A stretch of 64,000 nt of DNA from Pseudomonas sp. p1(2021b) (GTDB taxonomy: Bacteria > Pseudomonadota > Gammaproteobacteria > Pseudomonadales > Pseudomonadaceae). This document shows positions 1 through 4,991 of this stretch, piece after piece. Every line of letters starts with the position of its first letter. Position 1 is the stretch's first letter. The position numbers were made by a program, and so were the translations under genes. The stretch covers positions 631,001 through 695,000 of the forward strand of contig NZ_CP083746.1 in the NCBI RefSeq assembly GCF_020151015.1, written 5' to 3'. The notes beneath the pieces are model-generated. The model ran no database searches. It worked only from the letters and a program-made list of their open reading frames with translations, and was not told the origin of the DNA.

Positions 1-1
1 C

Positions 2-613
2 CTGCACCCACGGCTGGAGAATGAGTCGGCGCTGTACAGCGAGGATGGCAAGCAGGCGCGACAACTGATGATAGAGTCCGGCAAGCTGGCGGTGCTGCTG
101 CAGTTACTCGATGAGATCAGTAGCAAGGGTGAAAAGGTCATCCTGTTCATGATGACCAAGCGCCTGCAGCGAGTCCTCAAGCTTTGGCTAGATCAGATCT
201 ATGACCTGAATGTGGCGGTGATCAATGGTGACACCCAGGCTGTGGCGAGTCGCGCCGAGGATATGACGCGCAAGAAGCTAATTGCCGAGTTTGAAGCGAA
301 AAGTGGCTTCAACATCCTGATCATGTCGCCAGTAGCCGCTGGTGTCGGTTTGACGGTGATTGGGGCCAACCATGTGGTGCATTTAGAGCGCCATTGGAAC
401 CCGGCTAAAGAAGCGCAAGCGTCCGATCGGGTTTACCGGATCGGCCAAACCAAGCCTGTGTTCATCCATCTGCCTGCCGTCACTCACCCCCAGTTTGATT
501 CATTCGATGTGCACCTCGACCGCTTATTGCGCGGAAAGCTGATGCTTAAAGACGCGGTAGTGACACCAGAGGCGGTTAGTGAAAGTGAGATGATTCAATC
601 GATGGGGCTCTGA
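2..613 (+). CDS. SNF2-family helicase, C-terminal part only (5' end outside window)
   Basis: The reading frame is open from the first bases, so the gene starts upstream of the window; about 203 residues are visible. They form the second RecA-like lobe of an SNF2-type ATPase: a kinase-independent helicase core region around 'EKVILFMMTKRLQ', a motif V segment (GVGLTVIGANHVVHLERHW), and motif VI (QASDRVYRIGQTKPV), whose arginine fingers complete the ATPase site. The tail (SFDVHLDRLLRGKLMLKDAVV) resembles SNF2 helicases of genomic islands, some of which belong to phage-defence systems such as Zorya or DISARM. That role is inference, because the diagnostic N-terminal domains and partner genes lie outside the window. 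The gene sits at the edge of an island inserted at ssrA. Family assignment is secure; biological role is unknown. Confidence 0.85.
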   Translation: MHPRLENESALYSEDGKQARQLMIESGKLAVLLQLLDEISSKGEKVILFMMTKRLQRVLKLWLDQIYDLNVAVINGDTQAVASRAEDMTRKKLIAEFEAKSGFNILIMSPVAAGVGLTVIGANHVVHLERHWNPAKEAQASDRVYRIGQTKPVFIHLPAVTHPQFDSFDVHLDRLLRGKLMLKDAVVTPEAVSESEMIQSMGL

Positions 614-730
614 TTGGGACACAGGCGCTGTTTTGCAATCGAACTCTGAATTTAAGATTCGGAGCTCAGATAGCTGGTACTTCAGGCATTGGCTGATAGC
701 CGACGTCCTTCATCGGGGCAAAAAATAAGT

Positions 731-760
731 CATGCCGCGTACCCGTAGGTACGAGGCATG
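731..760 (-). terminator. Inverted repeat, probable terminator of the small minus-strand ORF
   Basis: The arms CATGCC-g-CGTACC and GGTACG-a-GGCATG pair around a four-base loop (one internal mismatch). Read on the minus strand the stem is followed, after ACT, by a T-rich run (TTATTTTTT), as expected for a Rho-independent terminator. It lies just downstream of the ORF ending at 779. Confidence 0.6.
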
Positions 761-778
761 TGTTTGCACAAAAGTCAG

Positions 779-1051
779 TCACTGGCTCGGCAGACCACAC
801 TCTTCAAGGATCTGACGGATCATGTAGTAATCCTCCAGCGGTGCGCCTATTTTGCTCTCAATGGCATTGACGGCGTCGTCGTGGCAGGCGTCGGTGCTGT
901 ATTTGGCGATGTTTACCAAAGGCTCGTAAGGTGCGTCGCCTCTGTCCGGTCCAACATCTCCATGGTATGCAGTGGCGTGACCATTGCTGTCATAGCCTAG
1001 GTACCAACCCGATTCGATGATGAAGTAACCGTTGGCTCCTTTACCTACCAT
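779..1051 (-). CDS. Small hypothetical protein, possibly 5'-truncated by the IS66 element
   Basis: A 90-residue acidic soluble protein that I do not recognise. It is rich in Gly, Asp, Tyr and His (for example ESGWYLGYDSNGHATAYHGD) and has no membrane segment or signal peptide. The ATG at 1051 is preceded by GAAGGG at a usable spacing. The frame, however, stays open upstream through about 11 natural-looking codons (SNQPGFPKGTM) right to the IS66 terminal repeat and stops only inside the element, so the original gene may have been longer and been cut by the insertion. It lies convergent to the helicase fragment and is followed by a terminator-like hairpin. It could be an immunity-type or cargo gene of the island, but nothing in the sequence proves this. 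Confidence 0.45.
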   Translation of the reverse strand: MVGKGANGYFIIESGWYLGYDSNGHATAYHGDVGPDRGDAPYEPLVNIAKYSTDACHDDAVNAIESKIGAPLEDYYMIRQILEECGLPSQ

Positions 1052-1082
1052 CGTGCCCTTCGGAAACCCTGGCTGATTCGAG

Positions 1083-1101
1083 GTAAGCGTACGGCTAACT
1101 C
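1083..1101 (+). repeat. IS66 left terminal inverted repeat
   Basis: GTAAGCGTACGGCTAACTC, matching the right end at 17 of 19 positions (mismatches at positions 9 and 14). It marks the tnpC-proximal end of the element. Confidence 0.85.
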
Positions 1102-1113
1102 ACATTGCGTAAA

Positions 1114-2505
1114 TCAGGCCGGTACCCACTGATGCGGTGGCAATTGCCCGATCTCACTGGCCCGCTGCGTCGACAACCGCGTCAGAACATCTTTGAGATA
1201 GGCATACGGATCATGCCCATTCATGCGCGCCGACTGGATCAAGCTCATAATCGCCGCAGCCCGTTTGCCACTGCGCAGCGACCCGGCAAACAACCAGTTC
1301 GAGCGCCCGAGTGCCCATGGCCGGATCTGGTTCTCCGCCTGATTGTTGTCGATGGGCACAGCCCCATCGTCCAGGTAGCGCGTCAGCGCTACCCAGCGTT
1401 TCAGGCTGTAATCGAGGGCTTTGGCCGTGGCTGATCCGTTGGGCGCCAAGTCGCGCTGGGCCAACATCCAGTCATGCAGTGTTTTGCTGATCGGTACCGC
1501 CATTTCCTGACGTAGTCGCCAACGGTCTTCGTTGCTCATATCCCGAGCCTGGCGTTCAATCTCGTACAAAGCGCCAATCGAGTGCAGCGCCTGTTCCGCC
1601 AACAGGCTTTTGTTCGCGACATGCAGGTCGAAGAACTTGCGGCGAGCATGAGCCATGCAGCCGATTTCAGTGATGCCTTGCTCAAAACCGGCCTTGTATC
1701 CAGCGAAATCGTCGCAGACCAGCTTGCCGTTCCAGTCGCCCAGGAAGTTACGTGCATGTTCTCCGGCACGGCTTGGGCTGAAGTCGTAAACCACCGCTTT
1801 GAGCGCCGAAAACGGTGTAGCGCTATACGCCCAGACGTAGGCCCGGTGGGTTTTCTTCTCGCCTGGCGCAAGCATTTGAACCGGTGTTTCGTCAGCGTGA
1901 ATCACGCCCTGGTTCAGCACCGCTTCACGCAGTGCATCGACCAGCGGCTGGAGTCGCACGCCGGTTTGCCCGACCCACTGGGCCAAGGTCGAACGAGCGA
2001 TTGCCAGCCCGGCGCGACCAAAGATTTTCTCCTGCCGGTAGAGCGGCAAGTGATCGGCGAACTTGGCACCATCACGTGGGCCAACAGGCCTGCGGTTGGA
2101 AACCTTTGTCGATGACCTGCGCGGGCACTGGGTGCTTTCTGGCTCGTGATGAATCACAGTGCGCGGAAACTGCGGCGGCAATGGCACACGTTTGGGCGAT
2201 TGCCGTGGCTCGGCCTGTGACGAAGCGGGAAGAAGCTGTTTTAGCTCGGCCTCGATAGCGTCAAGGTCTGTATCGAGCAGGTCATCCAGCAAGCTGCCTT
2301 GCGCCGGGCTGATTTGCTCGCTGCGCTTAGCAAACTTGTGGCGTTTGAGCAGGGCGATTTCGAACTTGAACTGATCGACGAGGATTTCATCGTTCTGGAT
2401 CTTCCTGCTCATCGCCTCGACTTGAGACTGCAACTGCAACGTCTGTGCCGCCAAGGCACGAAGCTGTTCCGGGGTCATCTGATCGAGGTTGGGCGAGAAA
2501 GTCAT
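1114..2505 (-). CDS. tnpC: IS66 transposase TnpC with internal deletion, probably inactive
   Basis: This is the DDE transposase of the IS66 element, about 463 residues from the ATG at 2505 (MTFSPNLDQMTPEQL); an in-frame ATG at 2544 would add 13 residues. An N-terminal coiled segment (about 10-60) and the DDE core are present, with HADET (Asp about 205), CDDFAGYK (Asp about 265) and DNNQAENQIRPW (Glu about 391). Between STQC and KFADHLPLYRQ the usual zinc-finger region (two CxxC pairs) is missing. The roughly 20 residues at 2065-2124 are out-of-frame sequence: read in the other frames they give the family's PAQVIDKG and PTAGLLAHVMV. A deletion of some 40-50 codons plus small indels therefore cancel out and keep the ORF open. 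The family form is about 510 residues, recalled rather than aligned. Confidence 0.8.
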   Translation of the reverse strand: MTFSPNLDQMTPEQLRALAAQTLQLQSQVEAMSRKIQNDEILVDQFKFEIALLKRHKFAKRSEQISPAQGSLLDDLLDTDLDAIEAELKQLLPASSQAEPRQSPKRVPLPPQFPRTVIHHEPESTQCPRRSSTKVSNRRPVGPRDGAKFADHLPLYRQEKIFGRAGLAIARSTLAQWVGQTGVRLQPLVDALREAVLNQGVIHADETPVQMLAPGEKKTHRAYVWAYSATPFSALKAVVYDFSPSRAGEHARNFLGDWNGKLVCDDFAGYKAGFEQGITEIGCMAHARRKFFDLHVANKSLLAEQALHSIGALYEIERQARDMSNEDRWRLRQEMAVPISKTLHDWMLAQRDLAPNGSATAKALDYSLKRWVALTRYLDDGAVPIDNNQAENQIRPWALGRSNWLFAGSLRSGKRAAAIMSLIQSARMNGHDPYAYLKDVLTRLSTQRASEIGQLPPHQWVPA

Positions 2506-2568
2506 GTCGCCGATTGTGCCAGAGCAGGCGCAGGACGACGACAAGCAGATCGGTCAAATGGCCGGCGA

Positions 2569-2904
2569 TTACAGCATGCTGATCACACCACCTGCGCCGA
2601 CGCGCTGCCAAGGCAGGCCCAATACCAACGCCTGGAGTTGTTCGCTATCGAGTTCGACCTCGCCGCCATGGCGAATGTCCGGCCAGTGGAACTTGCCTTG
2701 ATTCAGTCGTCTCGCTGCGAGCCAGACGCCCACGCCGTCGTGCACCAACACTTTCATCCGGTTAGCCCGGCGATTGGCGAACAGGTAAGCGCAGTGCGGC
2801 TTCGCCGCACCGAACACCGCGATCACCCGGGCCAATGCGGTTTCGGTACCGGCGCGCATATCCATCGGCTCGGTGGCCAGCCAGATTGCATCGATGCGGA
2901 TCAT
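2569..2904 (-). CDS. tnpB: IS66 accessory protein TnpB
   Basis: A 111-residue protein of the IS66 Orf2/TnpB family, needed together with TnpA and TnpC for efficient IS66 transposition. The start was set at the ATG beginning MIRIDAIWLATEPMDMRAG because this matches the family N-terminus and overlaps the tnpA stop in an ATGA (2901-2904), a typical translational coupling. Family hallmarks seen are GAAKPHCAYLFANRRANRMKVL and a 'W' rich core ending QGKFHWPD. The frame looks intact, with no degraded segment. It lies between tnpA and tnpC; its biochemical activity is not known for the family. Confidence 0.88.
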   Translation of the reverse strand: MIRIDAIWLATEPMDMRAGTETALARVIAVFGAAKPHCAYLFANRRANRMKVLVHDGVGVWLAARRLNQGKFHWPDIRHGGEVELDSEQLQALVLGLPWQRVGAGGVISML

Positions 2905-3221
2905 CGAGCGACAGCCCGGATAAATTGCGCGCAGCCCTCGGGGTCTGAGGTTGACCATTTCACGGTGATCACTTGGCCGGCCATGGGCAACTCGATGATC
3001 ACTGATGCTTCGGCTGGCCGTTTAGGTGCGGCTTTTAGCGGAACAAATGCCGGTAGTGAAGCCGCTGCGGGCTGGTCTCGATAGAGCGGCATCCATTTGC
3101 GGATGACGTTGGCATTGATGCCGTGGCTGATGGCGACACTGGAAATGGATGCGCCAGGTTGCAGGCATTCCTGAACGACCTGGGCTTTGAACGGTTTCGG
3201 ATAAGAGCTTCGTTGGCGCAT
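2901..3221 (-). CDS. tnpA: IS66 accessory protein TnpA (helix-turn-helix)
   Basis: A 106-residue IS66 Orf1/TnpA protein. The N-terminal half (about 6-50: YPKPFKAQVVQECLQPGASISSVAISHGINANVIRKW) is a helix-turn-helix of the IS3/IS66 Orf1 type that probably recognises the element's ends. The C-terminal part (SVIIELPMAGQVITVKW) is the conserved IS66 tail. It is the first gene of the element, about 80 bases inside the right terminal repeat, and couples to tnpB through an ATGA overlap. The gene is intact. Confidence 0.88.
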   Translation of the reverse strand: MRQRSSYPKPFKAQVVQECLQPGASISSVAISHGINANVIRKWMPLYRDQPAAASLPAFVPLKAAPKRPAEASVIIELPMAGQVITVKWSTSDPEGCAQFIRAVAR

Positions 3222-3302
3222 GGAAATCCTTGCGATAAGGGTGATCGCGTCCGCTTAAAAATACGCGGACACCATCGCCCTTAAAGCTGGCGTTCGGAAG
3301 AT

Positions 3303-3321
3303 GAGTTTGCCGGACGCTTAC
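3303..3321 (-). repeat. IS66 right terminal inverted repeat
   Basis: Read on the minus strand it is GTAAGCGTCCGGCAAACTC, the partner of the repeat at 1083-1101. The base beyond it begins the integrase remnant, so this is the exact breakpoint in that gene. Confidence 0.85.
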
Positions 3322-3895
3322 CTAGAGCCTGCTCTGTGAGCGGGACGATATGCGTACGGCGTTTCTTCCTGCGCTCTGCAGGGATCGTCCAGATCCTCCT
3401 CCATATCGATACCTGCCCAGCGTGTGGTTGCTGCTTCCGCTGGCCGAGTCATGGTGTGGAGCTGCCACTCGATCAGGCAGCGAGTGGTCCTTTTGATGCT
3501 CGCCTTAGCGATTGCCACCATGAGCTCTTTCAGCTCATTAGGAGGGAGCGCCGCCATGTTCTTTTTCTTCGGCTTCTTGAAGACGGAGCGGATCCCGCTA
3601 AGTGGGTTCGCGTGAATTCCGAATTGACCCCGTAGGTCATGATCTCGTTGAGCCGCTGCGTCAGCCGCTTCACGGTCTCAAGGCTGCCCTTAGTTTCAAG
3701 CGGCCGGAGCAGGTTGATGACTTGAGGGGGCGTTGATGGCAGAGATCGGGGTAGTGCCCAAGTTGGGGAAGATGTGCAGCGTGAGGGAGCGCCAGATGTC
3801 CTCGGCGTAGGGCTGAGTCACCGTATGCTTTTTCAGTTCGTACCAGGCCGTCGCGACGTTCTGGAAGGTGTGCTCGGTCGCCGCCTTTGATGACG
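3322..3895 (-). pseudogene. Remnant of P4-type tyrosine integrase, frameshifted and truncated at both ends
   Basis: Conceptual translation on the minus strand, joining frames, gives a continuous P4-family integrase segment. It reads from EHTFQNVATAWYELKKHTV through IWRSLTLHIFPNLG, VKRLTQRLNEIMTYGVN, NPLSGI and LPPNELKELM to RCLIEWQLHTMTRPAEAAT and finally WTIPAERRKKRRTHIVPL. At least three frame changes are needed: near 3715, between the MTYGVN and NPLSGI segments near 3600-3630, and near 3385. The N-terminal arm-binding domain is absent, and the C-terminal catalytic His-x-x-Arg and Tyr were lost where IS66 begins at 3321. Position and orientation, right behind the tmRNA 3' end, are those of an island integrase that used ssrA as its attachment site. 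The gene cannot make a functional recombinase. Confidence 0.85.
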
Positions 3896-3928
3896 CTGAA
3901 AGCCCCGTATTTACTGGATCTCAGGCAC

Positions 3929-3954
3929 AAAAAAAGACGTCCATGGACGTCTTT
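3929..3954 (-). terminator. Rho-independent terminator of ssrA
   Basis: A perfect 22-bp palindrome (3933-3954) centred on CCATGG, followed on the minus strand by seven T residues. It starts 11 bases past the CCA end of tmRNA, so it terminates the ssrA transcript. Confidence 0.85.
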
Positions 3955-3965
3955 GTTTGATAATT

Positions 3966-4357
3966 TGGTGGAGCCGGGGGGATTTGAACCCCCGTCCGCC
4001 AGTACTCCGCTGTCGGTACTACATGCTTAGCCGTGTCTACTGAGTTAATCCGCAGCCGCCCGACGGGCAGGGTGCTTTGGACGAGTTGTGTAAGTTTTAG
4101 TCGCTTTGCCCACAACGTGCTACACGACGATCCTGTTCTGTATGACAATCACTTCGGGTTTACAGGCATCCCCTGGTGATTGCTGGAGCCGAAGCTACCA
4201 GGAGAGCGGGCTCAGCTGCTTACGCAGCGAGAGCGTAGCCCTCGTAGTTTTCGTCATTGGCAACTATAGAAAGTTGCAACAGTGGATTTACGAGTTCTGT
4301 TACCAACTCGGCATGCACCTAGAGTTTCGCTACCGGCGTCGAATCCTGATCGGCCCC
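3966..4357 (-). ncRNA. ssrA: Transfer-messenger RNA (tmRNA)
   Basis: A 392-nt tmRNA that rescues stalled ribosomes together with SmpB. The 5' end reads GGGGCCGATCAGGATTCGAC and the 3' end GGTTCAAATCCCCCCGGC then TCCACCA, giving the tRNA-like acceptor and T-arm. The resume codon GCC is followed by AAT GAC GAA AAC TAC GAG GGC TAC GCT CTC GCT GCG TAA, so the encoded tag is ANDENYEGYALAA with the protease-targeting LAA end. Pseudoknot-like segments follow. It is transcribed on the minus strand from a promoter near 4399-4427 and ends at the palindrome at 3929-3954. The 3' end is the attachment site used by the neighbouring degraded island. Its partner gene smpB lies at 11946-12428. Confidence 0.97.
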
Positions 4358-4398
4358 ACACTCAGCTCTAGCTGACGTGCCCTTCGACACGTGAGCGC

Positions 4399-4427
4399 AG
4401 TATACGCCTTTGCATGGGCTGCGTCGA
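4399..4427 (-). promoter_or_regulatory. Sigma-70 promoter of ssrA
   Basis: On the minus strand, TCGACG (-35, 4422-4427) and TATACT (-10, 4399-4404) are separated by 17 bp. The predicted start, near 4392, leaves a leader of about 35 nt to be removed when the mature tmRNA 5' end at 4357 is formed. Confidence 0.7.
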
Positions 4428-4446
4428 CTGCTGCGACCGGCGTGCC

Positions 4447-4746
4447 TCAAGAGCCGCTGCCGGTGCCGCCGGAGGGGCCGCTGCCTTTCTCGGTTTTCTC
4501 CATGCGTTCGAGCACTTTGGAGGTGACGGCGATGCATTCCTTGGTATCGCCGGCGGCTTGGGCTGCCTTGGCTTTGTCGACCTGCTCGGTGATGGCTTTG
4601 TCCAGGCCTTCGGAGGTGGCGCCGACGGTGGCCATGTTGTCATCGATCTTCTGCAGGTTGATGGCGCAGAGGTCCTCGGCGGCGAACACCGGCGAGGCCA
4701 GCAGGGTTGCGGCCGCGAACAGGGCGGAAAGCGCAGTACCTTTCAT
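4447..4746 (-). CDS. Small exported hypothetical protein
   Basis: A 99-residue protein with a clear Sec signal peptide (MKGTALSALFAAATLLASPVFA, cut before AEDLC), giving a periplasmic product of about 77 residues. The mature part is helical and lysine/alanine rich, has two cysteines (LC near the new N-terminus and KEC about residue 70) that could form a disulfide, and ends in a flexible Gly/Ser tail (GSGPSGGTGSGS). A Shine-Dalgarno (AGGAGA) precedes the ATG. It lies between ssrA and the lactate locus on the same strand. I do not recognise a characterised family. Confidence 0.8.
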   Translation of the reverse strand: MKGTALSALFAAATLLASPVFAAEDLCAINLQKIDDNMATVGATSEGLDKAITEQVDKAKAAQAAGDTKECIAVTSKVLERMEKTEKGSGPSGGTGSGS

Positions 4747-4945
4747 GGGTGTCTCCTCGTGATGGCCTCTGGTAGGTGGGCCTGTAAGGGTGGACTCCCG
4801 GGATTTGGCGAGGGTTCAATCGAGGTGCAGGGGCTGTGGGCGAGAATCCGGTCCTTGGGGGCGCACAGAGAATATAAGGTTGCACCGATGTTGTAGGGGG
4901 CATGCCCGTGATCATGCCATGCGGCCACGATGGCAGGACGGGCGC

Positions 4946-4972
4946 AATCGCGGGACAAGCCCGCTCCTACAA
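4946..4972. repeat. REP palindrome (single copy)
   Basis: AATCGCGGGACAAGCCCGCT followed by CCTACAA: the GGGACAAGCCCGCTCC class of P. putida REP, here unpaired, just downstream of the dld stop codon. Confidence 0.7.
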
Positions 4973-4991
4973 GGTTCGCGCCGCGCCGCAG

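Larger units (their letters stand above)
1083..3321 (-). mobile_element. IS66-family insertion sequence (tnpA-tnpB-tnpC), probably defective
   Basis: The element is bounded by 19-bp imperfect terminal inverted repeats, GTAAGCGTACGGCTAACTC at the left and GTAAGCGTCCGGCAAACTC at the right read inward (17 of 19 match). Both begin with the GTAAGCG typical of IS66. Inside are the three diagnostic genes on the minus strand in the order tnpA, tnpB, tnpC. IS66 normally makes an 8-bp target duplication, but the flanks differ (GATTCGAG at the left, CTAGAGCC at the right). Loss of the duplication suggests a deletion or recombination next to the element. The right end cuts into an integrase remnant; the left end abuts unrelated sequence. 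TnpC carries an internal deletion, so the copy is unlikely to move on its own. Confidence 0.92.

Noticed and set aside
3921-4375. Short ORFs on both strands across the tmRNA gene
   Set aside because: The region is fully explained by ssrA; the only translated part is the tag reading frame.
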